NCBI GenBank assembly: GCA_002364245.1
Contig: DEXR01000043.1
Span: forward strand, 39,549 to 48,652
Length of the DNA stretch: 9,104 nt
From: Flavobacteriaceae bacterium UBA3179
GTDB lineage: Bacteria > Bacteroidota > Bacteroidia > Flavobacteriales > Flavobacteriaceae
Direction of reading: 5' to 3'
Numbering within the stretch: the first letter of the stretch is position 1; each line of letters starts with the position of its first letter. A program made the translations under genes and the position numbers. Below the pieces are notes generated by a model. The model saw only the letters and a list, made by a program, of their open reading frames with translations. It did not search any database and was not told the DNA's origin. Below, one piece after another: positions 1 through 5,412 of this stretch.

Positions 1-290
1 TTGAGGTGTGTAAAACCTTTAACTATGTAACTACCAAACGACTTAATGATGGTGAATATGTAGTAAAAGAAGCCACGATGTCCAAATTGATTTCCACAAA
101 AGTTTCAGATGAGGTGATGTACGACTGTCTTCAATTTTTAGGAGGTTATGGTTATATGGAAGACTATCCATTGGCACGTTTAGCACGAGATAGTAGATTA
201 GGGCCTATTGGTGGGGGAACTTCAGAGATACTGCGTGAAATTATTGCCAAAATGGTGATGGACGGAGTAGAATACAAACCGGCGACTTAA
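1..290 (+). CDS. Acyl-CoA dehydrogenase, C-terminal end (5' truncated)
   Basis: This is the last 95 codons of a gene that begins outside the window; the frame is open from base 3, so the GTG at base 6 is an internal codon and not a start. The product should be a flavoprotein that oxidises acyl-CoA thioesters to 2-enoyl-CoA, as in fatty-acid or branched-chain amino-acid breakdown. The visible part is the C-terminal all-helical domain. It shows the family signature: a glycine-rich QFLGGYGYMEDYP segment, then RLARDSRLGPIGGGTSEI and the final helix REIIAKMV. In this family the GGTSEI region contacts FAD and closes the active site. The catalytic glutamate cannot be judged because most of the protein is missing. 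The substrate class cannot be told from this fragment. The next gene starts 20 bases downstream with no terminator between them, so co-transcription is possible. Family assignment is firm; the exact enzyme is not. Confidence 0.88.
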   Translation, partial: EVCKTFNYVTTKRLNDGEYVVKEATMSKLISTKVSDEVMYDCLQFLGGYGYMEDYPLARLARDSRLGPIGGGTSEILREIIAKMVMDGVEYKPAT

Positions 291-310
291 CCTTTACTGA
301 AACATCAATC

Positions 311-1735
311 ATGCGTTTATCATTTCTAAAATATTTTTTTAGTGCAACTTTGTGTTTATTAAGCTTACAGCTTTTTTCCCAAACAGAAATTAAAGGAAAA
401 GTAGTTGATTTTACACAGCTATTACCCATTGAAAGTGCCAGTGTCTATGTGCAAAATTCAACCATTGGAACTATTACCAATACCGATGGGAAATTTTCAT
501 TGACTGTTCCTGAAAAGTATGTAAATGATACGCTCGTAATTTCATCCATAGGTTTTAAGAGCTATAAAACCCCAGTTAAGGATTTTGATGGTTCTATGGA
601 TGTTTTCTTGGAAGAAGACATCGCTTCGTTAGATGAAGTAATGATCATTGCTGAAACTAGACCCAAAACAGGAAACGATATTGTGTTGCGAGCTATCGAG
701 GAATTACCTGATAACTTACCAGAACAGCCTTATTTGCAGAAAGGATTTTTAAGACATAAAGAGCGCAACAAAAAAGAGTTTAAATGGCTTATTGAAGCAG
801 CATTGACCTTATACGATTCCAGTTATGCTTCCGGCGCTAAGGATAACCTGAAAGTGAACATAGACGAAATTAGAAAAAGTTATGACCTTAGAGATGTGGA
901 TAGCCTGTTCGCTTATACATCATATTTAAAGTACCACGAACATAAGGTAAATATAAGATCAAAGACACTTCGAAGAGATACTATTGAAACAGCCTCTTTG
1001 GTCAAAGCCATTAAATGGAACGACGAACGGGTAAACGGCTTGGATAACTTGTTTAAAGGAAAGCTCAGTTTAATTAGAAATGCAAATGCCACTGGAGCAC
1101 TTTTTGGAGAAGACGTGTTAAAAACACATCAATTTACGCTTGATACGGTTTTAGTGGATAATGACAGAAAGCTATATAAAATTAAAATTTTAAAAGGTGA
1201 AGATTATGTTGGCCTGAACACCAAAAATATCTATAATGAAGGGTTTGAACCTAAAGGATGGCTCTATATTTATTGGGACAATTACGCTTTTAAGAAGGTG
1301 GAGTATGAATTGGTAGCTGCTTCTACCGCACAAAAACGTAGAAGTAAAAGCCTTTTTGACACGTTGGTAAACCATAAACTGGAACTCACCTATAAAGAAT
1401 ACAACGATAAAATGTACCCTAGTTACATATACTATGAAACTCCTAAATTAGTACAGGTTGGAAACCGCTCATCTGACAAGATAGATGAAGAAAAAGCTCA
1501 AGCTGATAAAGAAGAACAGTTTTACTACACCGTACAAGAAATACTTTTTACTGAAATTGTTGAAGACCCATTGCTAGTTCAACAGGCAAAACAAAACGAT
1601 TCGTCTTCTGATATTTTTGTGTCCAGGCCTTACAACGCAACATTCTGGAAAAACTACAATGTATTGTTAGAGAGTAATGAGGAAGAGCAGCTCATCAAAG
1701 ATCTAAGCAAACGAGCTTCGTTGTTTAAGCAGTAA
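311..1735 (+). CDS. Exported protein with CarboxypepD_reg-like domain, function unknown
   Basis: This encodes a 474-residue protein of unknown function. Residues 1-23 form a typical signal peptide: basic MRLSFLK, a hydrophobic core through LCLLSLQLF, and a likely cleavage near FSQ, so the product should be exported across the inner membrane. Residues of about 27-105 fit the carboxypeptidase-regulatory-like beta-sandwich: TEIKGKVVD, then SASVYVQNSTIGTITNTDGKFSL, then LVISSIGFKSY. This domain is also found at the N-terminus of SusC/TonB-dependent receptors, but here no TonB plug or 22-strand barrel follows and the protein is far too short for one. The remaining roughly 370 residues are rich in charged and aromatic residues and match no family I recognise; they could be a smaller outer-membrane-associated or periplasmic domain. 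The start has no SD, as usual here. No terminator is visible between its stop and the rpsU promoter about 40 bases downstream. Confidence 0.85.
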   Translation: MRLSFLKYFFSATLCLLSLQLFSQTEIKGKVVDFTQLLPIESASVYVQNSTIGTITNTDGKFSLTVPEKYVNDTLVISSIGFKSYKTPVKDFDGSMDVFLEEDIASLDEVMIIAETRPKTGNDIVLRAIEELPDNLPEQPYLQKGFLRHKERNKKEFKWLIEAALTLYDSSYASGAKDNLKVNIDEIRKSYDLRDVDSLFAYTSYLKYHEHKVNIRSKTLRRDTIETASLVKAIKWNDERVNGLDNLFKGKLSLIRNANATGALFGEDVLKTHQFTLDTVLVDNDRKLYKIKILKGEDYVGLNTKNIYNEGFEPKGWLYIYWDNYAFKKVEYELVAASTAQKRRSKSLFDTLVNHKLELTYKEYNDKMYPSYIYYETPKLVQVGNRSSDKIDEEKAQADKEEQFYYTVQEILFTEIVEDPLLVQQAKQNDSSSDIFVSRPYNATFWKNYNVLLESNEEEQLIKDLSKRASLFKQ

Positions 1736-1776
1736 AAAAATCGTAATTTGTAATTCGTCAATTTAAAATTTAATAG

Positions 1777-1784
1777 TATCTTTG
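1777..1784 (+). promoter_or_regulatory. Candidate rpsU promoter (-7 box TATCTTTG)
   Basis: TATCTTTG matches the Bacteroidota -7 consensus TAnnTTTG at every fixed position. The expected upstream TTTG/TTG element is weak: TTCG lies at 1754-1757 with 19 bases between, and a perfect TTTG at 1747-1750 lies 26 bases away, longer than usual. Transcription would start near 1789-1792, giving a leader of only about 22-25 bases made up almost entirely of the SD. The start site is inferred. Confidence 0.6.
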
Positions 1785-1793
1785 CCGACCTAA

Positions 1794-1807
1794 AGAGAGG
1801 AGGTGAT
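1794..1807 (+). promoter_or_regulatory. Extended Shine-Dalgarno of rpsU
   Basis: AGAGAGGAGGTGAT differs by one base from the reverse complement of the usual Bacteroidota 16S rRNA 3' tail (AUCACCUCCUUUCU, from memory). The different base is G instead of A, which still pairs with U as a wobble. The full stretch could therefore form 14 continuous pairs. The GGAGG core at 1799-1803 lies 10 bases before the ATG at 1814, a normal SD distance, and it fixes that ATG as the start. No other gene in the window has such a motif. Confidence 0.92.
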
Positions 1808-1813
1808 GACACT

Positions 1814-2008
1814 ATGTTAATAATACCAGTAAAAGACGGCGAAAATATAGATAGAGCGTTAAAGCGTTTCAAGCGTAAGTTTGATCGTACAGGAACGATG
1901 CGTCAGCTACGTAAAAGACAACAATTTACGAAGCCATCTGTTAAGCGCAGAGCGCAAATTCAAAAAGCCGAATACATTCAGCACTTAAGAGATCAGGAAG
2001 AAATTTAA
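1814..2008 (+). CDS. rpsU: 30S ribosomal protein bS21
   Basis: bS21 is a small basic protein of the 30S platform that sits near the 3' end of 16S rRNA and acts in translation initiation. The 64-residue product has the normal family length. It opens with MLIIPVKDGENIDRALKRFK, continues with the basic helix RKFDRTGTMRQLRKRQQF, and ends in a second helix carrying KPSVKRRAQIQKAEYIQHL. Residue 54 is tyrosine. As I recall from work on Flavobacterium johnsoniae ribosomes, Tyr54 of bS21, together with parts of bS18 and bS6, holds the 16S anti-SD so that it cannot pair with mRNA. The gene has its own promoter, a very strong SD and its own terminator, so it appears to be a single-gene unit. The combination suggests autogenous control: 30S subunits lacking bS21 would have a free anti-SD and translate this mRNA preferentially. 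The protein identity is certain; the control is inferred here. Confidence 0.97.
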   Translation: MLIIPVKDGENIDRALKRFKRKFDRTGTMRQLRKRQQFTKPSVKRRAQIQKAEYIQHLRDQEEI

Positions 2009-2035
2009 TAAATTCCTTTCGATCAATAGTTATAT

Positions 2036-2068
2036 ATCCGTTGGAAACATTTTCCAGCGGATTTTTTT
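2036..2068 (+). terminator. Intrinsic terminator of rpsU
   Basis: A 12-bp stem with one G-T wobble pairs 2036-2047 (ATCCGTTGGAAA) with 2051-2062 (TTTCCAGCGGAT) across a 3-base loop. A run of seven T follows at 2062-2068. It starts 27 bases after the rpsU stop, so it should end a short single-gene transcript. Confidence 0.85.
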
Positions 2069-2085
2069 ATGAAATAAATTCTCAT

Positions 2086-2118
2086 TTTGGTTCTTTAAAT
2101 CGAATTTCAGTATCTTCA
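2086..2118 (+). promoter_or_regulatory. Candidate xerC-hpf promoter
   Basis: TTTG at 2086-2089 and TATCTTCA at 2111-2118 are 21 bases apart, the spacing expected for a Bacteroidota promoter. The downstream box matches four of the six fixed positions of TAnnTTTG (TA and TT fit; the last two bases differ). A promoter is expected here because the rpsU terminator lies just upstream. Start would be near 2124, about 24 bases before the xerC ATG. Confidence 0.4.
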
Positions 2119-2147
2119 TAATCTACAATTCTGAACTTAAAATTAAA

Positions 2148-3038
2148 ATGCCTTTTTCAGCCTTCATCGATTACCTTTCTTTGGAAAAAAAATATTCGCC
2201 TCATACCGTTACAGCGTATAAAAAAGATTTGGAAAGTTTTTTGGAATTTGCCTTAGCTGAATTTGAATACACTGAAATTGCTACGGTAAATTATTCCGTT
2301 ATCCGTAGTTGGATTATTGCGCAGGTAAACAATGGTGTTTCTAATAGAAGTGTTAACCGTAAGATATCTTCCTTAAAAACCTATTACAAGTTTTTGCTGA
2401 AAACAAAACAAATAGAAGTAAGTCCGTTGGTTAAGCATAGAGCTTTGAAAACTGCAAAAAAAGTACAAGTTCCTTTTTCAGAAAAAGAAATAAACGAAGT
2501 GTTGGAGTTGCTTCAAGTGGCCGAAGGGTTTGAGGGTGTTCGCAATAAACTCATTGTTGAGCTTTTTTACACAACCGGAATGCGCCGTGCCGAACTGGTA
2601 AATTTAAAAGTAAGTTCTGTTTCTGAAACATTAAAAACTATTAAGGTTTTAGGAAAACGAAATAAGGAACGTATAATACCTTTGTTGCCGACAGTTTTCA
2701 ACACAATAAAAGAATATAAAGCTGAACGTTCAAAGCTAGAAGAGATTGAAGATCGCGATTATTTATTATTGACCAAGAAGGGCGTTAAAATATATGAAAC
2801 GCTTGTCTATCGGGTGATAAATTCTTATTTTAGTACAGCGTCTGAAAAGGTGAAGAAAAGTCCGCATATTCTGCGGCACTCCTTCGCCACGCATCTTTTA
2901 AATGAAGGTGCAGATTTAAACGCAGTAAAAGAGTTGTTGGGGCATTCCAGCTTAGCTTCTACGCAAGTTTATACGCACAGTAGTATAGCAAGGCTAAAGG
3001 AAGTGTACCAAAACTCACATCCTCGCAACTCAAAATAA
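2148..3038 (+). CDS. xerC: Tyrosine recombinase XerC/XerD family
   Basis: Xer recombinases resolve chromosome dimers by strand exchange at the dif site near the terminus, normally with a partner recombinase and FtsK. The 296-residue length is typical. Residues of about 1-90 form the SAM-like core-binding domain (YSPHTVTAYKKDLESFLEF, then SVNRKISSLKTYYKFL). The catalytic domain carries every active-site residue when aligned to XerD: Arg146 in TTGMRRAEL, Lys170 in LGKRNKERIIPL, His240 and Arg243 in HILRHSFATHLL, His266 in LLGHSS, and the nucleophile Tyr275 in STQVYTH. There are no integrase-type insertions, att-like repeats or phage genes nearby, and the flanking genes are housekeeping, so this looks like the chromosomal Xer protein and not a mobile-element integrase. 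XerC and XerD cannot be separated with certainty by eye. hpf starts 23 bases downstream and is probably in the same operon. Confidence 0.9.
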   Translation: MPFSAFIDYLSLEKKYSPHTVTAYKKDLESFLEFALAEFEYTEIATVNYSVIRSWIIAQVNNGVSNRSVNRKISSLKTYYKFLLKTKQIEVSPLVKHRALKTAKKVQVPFSEKEINEVLELLQVAEGFEGVRNKLIVELFYTTGMRRAELVNLKVSSVSETLKTIKVLGKRNKERIIPLLPTVFNTIKEYKAERSKLEEIEDRDYLLLTKKGVKIYETLVYRVINSYFSTASEKVKKSPHILRHSFATHLLNEGADLNAVKELLGHSSLASTQVYTHSSIARLKEVYQNSHPRNSK

Positions 3039-3061
3039 GTATTAACTTTAAAACTTCGCTT

Positions 3062-3364
3062 ATGAAAGTAAATGTGCAAACTCCAAATTTTGTCGCAGAT
3101 GGTAAGCTTATCAACTTTATTGAAAAGAAACTTTCCAAATTAGAACAATTTTATGACCGTATTATTTATGCCGATGTATTTTTAAAGGTTCAAAAAACCA
3201 GCGAAAAAGAAAATAAAAATGTAGAAATACTCCTGAGTATTCCCGGTGACGACCTCATTGCCAAAAAGGAAGCTAAATCCTTTGAAGAGGGGACAGATGA
3301 GTGTGTGCATGCTTTGCAAAGGCAATTAAAGAAGCGAAAACAAAAACAAAGAGCATTTTCTTAA
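3062..3364 (+). CDS. hpf: Ribosome hibernation promoting factor, short form
   Basis: This protein binds the 30S decoding region of idle ribosomes, blocks translation and promotes ribosome storage in stationary or starved cells. The 100-residue product is a single HPF/YfiA (RaiA-like) domain with beta-alpha-beta-beta-beta-alpha order: MKVNVQTPNFVADGKLINFIEKKLSKLEQFY, then the strands ADVFLKVQK and NVEILLSIPGDDLIAKKEA, then the helix FEEGTDECVHALQRQLKKRKQKQ. It lacks the C-terminal dimerisation domain of long HPF, so it is the short form; E. coli HPF, about 95 residues, is the nearest well-known type. No SD precedes the start. It follows xerC at 23 bases and is closed by the hairpin at 3414-3440. 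RaiA and short HPF cannot be fully separated from sequence alone. Confidence 0.9.
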   Translation: MKVNVQTPNFVADGKLINFIEKKLSKLEQFYDRIIYADVFLKVQKTSEKENKNVEILLSIPGDDLIAKKEAKSFEEGTDECVHALQRQLKKRKQKQRAFS

Positions 3365-3404
3365 ACTTTTTTAGTAAAATATTTTTTTAAATAATAAATT
3401 TATA

Positions 3405-3412
3405 TAAATTTG
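3405..3412 (+). promoter_or_regulatory. Candidate promoter of the tRNA-tuf operon (TAAATTTG)
   Basis: TAAATTTG fits the TAnnTTTG -7 consensus perfectly and lies in a very AT-rich stretch. At the -33 position there is only a T-run (3382-3388), with no clear TTTG. Transcription would begin near 3417-3420, inside the left arm of the terminator hairpin at 3414-3440. It is the only good promoter-like box between hpf and the first tRNA. Position and activity are inferred. Confidence 0.5.
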
Positions 3413-3413
3413 C

Positions 3414-3440
3414 AGTCCGTTAGAAATAGCGGACTTTTTT
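3414..3440 (+). terminator. Intrinsic terminator after hpf
   Basis: A 9-bp stem with one G-T wobble pairs 3414-3422 (AGTCCGTTA) with 3427-3435 (TAGCGGACT) around a GAAA tetraloop. Six T follow at 3435-3440. It lies 49 bases after the hpf stop and should end the xerC-hpf transcript. It overlaps the expected start site of the candidate promoter at 3405-3412, so transcripts starting there would lack much of the left arm and should not be stopped. Confidence 0.75.
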
Positions 3441-3474
3441 ATGCTGAATTTTTGGTGTAAAAAAAGGCTTCAAA

Positions 3475-3548
3475 GCCGATGTAGCTCAGCTGGCTAGAGC
3501 AGCTGATTTGTAATCAGCAGGTCGTGGGTTCGAGTCCCTCCATCGGCT
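3475..3548 (+). tRNA. tRNA-Thr (anticodon TGT)
   Basis: A full cloverleaf is visible: acceptor GCCGATG with CATCGGC (7 bp), D-stem GCTC with GAGC, anticodon stem GCTGA with TCAGC around loop TTTGTAA, and T-loop TTCGAGT. The anticodon TGT reads ACA and other ACN codons. The T-stem GTGGG/CCCTC has one T-T mismatch. The discriminator base is T. CCA is not encoded and must be added afterwards. First gene of the tRNA-tuf cluster. Confidence 0.96.
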
Positions 3549-3584
3549 CTTTGAAAAGCAAAAGAAATTAGTTCTTTTAAAATT

Positions 3585-3667
3585 GGGGAGATACTCAAGC
3601 GGCCAACGAGGGCAGACTGTAAATCTGCTGTCTTTCGACTTCGCAGGTTCGAATCCTGCTCTCCCCA
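3585..3667 (+). tRNA. tRNA-Tyr (anticodon GTA)
   Basis: Acceptor GGGGAGA pairs with TCTCCCC. Anticodon stem GCAGA/TCTGC holds loop CTGTAAA with anticodon GTA. The 83-base length comes from the long variable arm (GTC, TTTC loop, GAC) expected of bacterial tRNA-Tyr, a class II tRNA. The T-arm GCAGG/CCTGC is perfect. The discriminator base is A, and CCA is not encoded. Confidence 0.96.
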
Positions 3668-3680
3668 CAAGAATTGTTTG

Positions 3681-3738
3681 AAGTTCCAGATTCAGGGATG
3701 TGAAAATCCGGGAACTTTAAAATTATAAGCCCTGAATC
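3681..3738 (+). other. Possible RNA pseudoknot in the tRNA-Tyr/tRNA-Gly spacer
   Basis: Two perfect inverted repeats interlock. AAGTTCC (3681-3687) pairs with GGAACTT (3711-3717), and GATTCAGGG (3689-3697), which lies in the loop of the first stem, pairs with CCCTGAATC (3730-3738) downstream of it. This order is that of an H-type pseudoknot. If loop 1 (a single base) is too short to span a 9-bp stem, the two stems are instead mutually exclusive hairpins. Either form could guide processing of the tRNA precursor. The pairing is seen directly; the role is unknown. Confidence 0.4.
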
Positions 3739-3744
3739 GCTAAT

Positions 3745-3817
3745 GCGGGAGTAGCTCAGTTGGTAGAGCGTCAGCCTTCCAAGCTGAATGTCGCCGGTTC
3801 GAACCCGGTCTCCCGCT
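3745..3817 (+). tRNA. tRNA-Gly (anticodon TCC)
   Basis: Acceptor GCGGGAG pairs with CTCCCGC, the D-stem is GCTC/GAGC, and anticodon stem TCAGC/GCTGA carries loop CTTCCAA with anticodon TCC, which reads GGA and GGG. The T-arm GCCGG/CCGGT, with loop TTCGAAC, has one G-T wobble. The discriminator base is T, and CCA is not encoded. Confidence 0.96.
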
Positions 3818-3824
3818 CTTAATT

Positions 3825-3854
3825 AGAAAACAGGAAAGTATATTCTTGTTTTCT
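3825..3854 (+). other. Hairpin after tRNA-Gly
   Basis: AGAAAACAGGAA (3825-3836) pairs with TTCTTGTTTTCT (3843-3854): 12 bp with one G-T wobble and a 6-base loop. No clean T-run follows (GATTTATTTTT), so it is not a convincing terminator. It is more likely a processing or stabilising element in the tRNA transcript, or a weak attenuator. Confidence 0.45.
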
Positions 3855-3866
3855 AGATTTATTTTT

Positions 3867-3932
3867 CCGGTTTAAGTAAAGTTAAACATCCGTAAACCAG
3901 TATTGGTTTATGGTTATTCTTGTTTGAACCGG
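3867..3932 (+). other. Two-tier stem structure before tRNA-Thr(GGT)
   Basis: An outer stem pairs 3867-3876 (CCGGTTTAAG) with 3923-3932 (TTTGAACCGG), 10 bp with two G-T wobbles. Inside it, CCGTAAACCA (3890-3899) pairs with TGGTTTATGG (3904-3913) around a GTAT loop, 10 bp with one wobble. A third small hairpin, GAAAGT/ACTTTC at 3941-3956, follows just before the next tRNA. The arrangement could be a folded spacer RNA or a small RNA. I see no ORF and no tRNA-like cloverleaf in it. Confidence 0.4.
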
Positions 3933-3961
3933 TGAACCTTGAAAGTGGAGACTTTCGGCTT

Positions 3962-4033
3962 GCCGACGTAGCTCAGGGGTAGAGCGTTTCCTTGGTAAGG
4001 AAGAGGTCACGAGTTCAATTCTCGTCGTTGGCT
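3962..4033 (+). tRNA. tRNA-Thr (anticodon GGT)
   Basis: Acceptor GCCGACG pairs with CGTTGGC (one G-T wobble), D-stem GCTC/GAGC, anticodon stem TTTCC/GGAAG with loop TTGGTAA, so anticodon GGT reading ACC and ACT. The T-arm ACGAG/CTCGT is perfect with loop TTCAATT. The discriminator base is T, and CCA is not encoded. The acceptor stem is nearly the same as in the first tRNA-Thr, as expected for one threonyl-tRNA synthetase. It ends 56 bases before tuf. Confidence 0.96.
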
Positions 4034-4089
4034 CTAGATTGTATTAAATTGAACACTAATATATAACTAAGATTAAATAAGTATTAATT

Positions 4090-5277
4090 ATGGCAAAGGA
4101 AACTTATGATCGTTCCAAACCGCACCTTAACATAGGTACAATTGGACACGTAGATCACGGAAAAACGACTTTAACAGCAGCGATTACTAAAGTAATGGCT
4201 GATGCTGGATATTCAGAAGCTAGTGCTTTTGATCAAATTGATAATGCTCCTGAAGAAAAAGAAAGAGGTATTACAATTAACTCTTCTCACGTAGAGTATC
4301 AAACTGCTAACCGTCACTACGCACACGTTGACTGTCCTGGTCACGCCGATTATGTAAAAAACATGGTTACTGGTGCTGCTCAAATGGACGGTGCAATTCT
4401 TGTAGTTGCTGCAACTGATGGGCCTATGCCACAAACTCGTGAGCACATCCTTCTTGGACGCCAGGTTGGTATTCCAAGAATCGTTGTATTCTTAAATAAA
4501 GTTGACCTTGTTGATGATGAGGAGCTTTTGGAATTAGTAGAAATGGAAGTTAGAGATCTTCTTTCTTTCTATGAGTATGATGGTGATAACGGTCCTGTAA
4601 TTTCAGGTTCTGCACTTGGAGCTCTTGAAGGTGATGAGAAGTGGTCTAAAACCGTTCTTGATTTAATGGAAGCTGTAGATAGCTGGATTGAATTGCCAGA
4701 GCGTGATGTAGATAAGCCTTTCTTGATGCCTATTGAAGATGTATTCTCTATTACAGGTCGTGGTACTGTTGCAACTGGTCGTATTGAGACTGGTGTTGCA
4801 AACACTGGAGATCCTGTAGAGATTATTGGTATGGGAGCTGAAAAACTTACTTCTACTATTACTGGTGTTGAGATGTTCCGTAAGATCCTTGATAGAGGTG
4901 AAGCTGGAGATAACGTTGGTATCTTATTAAGAGGTATTGAAAAGTCTCAGATATCAAGAGGTATGGTGATTACCAAGCCTGGATCTGTAACTCCTCACGC
5001 TAAGTTTAAAGCAGAGGTTTATATCCTTAAAAAAGAAGAAGGTGGACGTCACACTCCATTCCACAACAACTACCGTCCTCAGTTCTACGTACGTACAACT
5101 GATGTTACAGGAACAATTAACCTTCCTGATGGAGTTGAAATGGTAATGCCTGGTGATAACCTTACAATTACTGTAGAGCTTATCCAGACTATTGCAATGA
5201 ATGTTGGTCTACGTTTCGCTATCCGTGAGGGTGGTAGAACTGTAGGTGCTGGACAGGTTACTGAAATTTTAGACTAA
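4090..5277 (+). CDS. tuf: Elongation factor Tu
   Basis: EF-Tu is the GTPase that delivers aminoacyl-tRNA to the ribosomal A site. The 395-residue length is standard. All GTP-binding motifs are present: G1 GHVDHGKT at 19-26, G2 threonine in RGITI at 59-63, G3 DCPGH at 81-85 (His85 is the catalytic histidine), G4 NKVD at 136-139 and G5 SAL at 174-176. Domains 2 and 3 follow ([13 protein letters not shown]; then [12 protein letters not shown] and the [14 protein letters not shown] tail). The start has A/T-rich sequence and no SD, even though EF-Tu is usually among the most abundant proteins. It lies directly behind four tRNA genes and is probably transcribed with them; I see no convincing promoter in the 56-base gap. 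The hairpin at 5296 ends or attenuates the unit. Confidence 0.99.
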   Translation: MAKETYDRSKPHLNIGTIGHVDHGKTTLTAAITKVMADAGYSEASAFDQIDNAPEEKERGITINSSHVEYQTANRHYAHVDCPGHADYVKNMVTGAAQMDGAILVVAATDGPMPQTREHILLGRQVGIPRIVVFLNKVDLVDDEELLELVEMEVRDLLSFYEYDGDNGPVISGSALGALEGDEKWSKTVLDLMEAVDSWIELPERDVDKPFLMPIEDVFSITGRGTVATGRIETGVANTGDPVEIIGMGAEKLTSTITGVEMFRKILDRGEAGDNVGILLRGIEKSQISRGMVITKPGSVTPHAKFKAEVYILKKEEGGRHTPFHNNYRPQFYVRTTDVTGTINLPDGVEMVMPGDNLTITVELIQTIAMNVGLRFAIREGGRTVGAGQVTEILD

Positions 5278-5295
5278 TTACAGTTTAAATATAAA

Positions 5296-5330
5296 AAGGT
5301 TTCCCGCTCGGGCGGGAAACCTTCATTTAT
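5296..5330 (+). terminator. GC-rich hairpin after tuf, weak T-tract
   Basis: A perfect 12-bp stem pairs 5296-5307 (AAGGTTTCCCGC) with 5312-5323 (GCGGGAAACCTT) around a TCGG tetraloop. The following bases (CATTTATATT) are T-rich but broken, unlike the clean T-runs of the rpsU and hpf terminators. It may be a partly effective terminator that lets some transcription through to tRNA-Trp and secE, 17 bases downstream. Confidence 0.7.
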
Positions 5331-5339
5331 ATTATATTT

Positions 5340-5412
5340 ACGGGTTTAGCTCAGTTGGTAGAGCACTGGTCTCCAAAACCAGGTGTCGGGAGTTCGAGCC
5401 TCTCAACCCGTG
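5340..5412 (+). tRNA. tRNA-Trp (anticodon CCA)
   Basis: Acceptor ACGGGTT pairs with AACCCGT, D-stem GCTC/GAGC, anticodon stem CTGGT/ACCAG with loop CTCCAAA, anticodon CCA. The T-arm GGGAG/CTCTC has one G-T wobble and loop TTCGAGC. The A1-T72 pair with discriminator G fits bacterial tRNA-Trp identity. The 3' CCA is not encoded. secE begins 19 bases downstream, so the tRNA must be cut from a secE-nusG precursor. Confidence 0.96.

Noticed and set aside
311..1735. A SusC/TonB-dependent receptor
   Set aside because: The N-terminal beta domain fits, but there is no plug domain and the protein is about half the length or less of such receptors.
2148..3038. xerC as an integrase marking a genomic island inserted at the tRNA cluster
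   Set aside because: All flanking genes are conserved housekeeping genes, there is no cargo, and I see no direct repeat of a tRNA 3' end. The tRNAs are intact.
3441..3497. Short plus-strand ORF from the ATG after the hpf terminator
   Set aside because: Eighteen codons that run into tRNA-Thr with no SD or family resemblance; the ATG is simply the end of the T-run context.
3486..3668. A 60-codon minus-strand ORF beginning MGRAGFEP and containing RDSNPRPADYKSAALAS
   Set aside because: It runs antisense through tRNA-Thr and tRNA-Tyr. This peptide type is a well-known false ORF read from the reverse strand of tRNA genes.
4213..4805. Minus-strand ORFs of 77 and 78 codons inside tuf
   Set aside because: They are shadows of the strongly conserved tuf coding strand and resemble no protein family.
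5333..5340. TATATTTA as a promoter box for tRNA-Trp
   Set aside because: It touches the first base of the tRNA, so transcription would start inside the mature tRNA.
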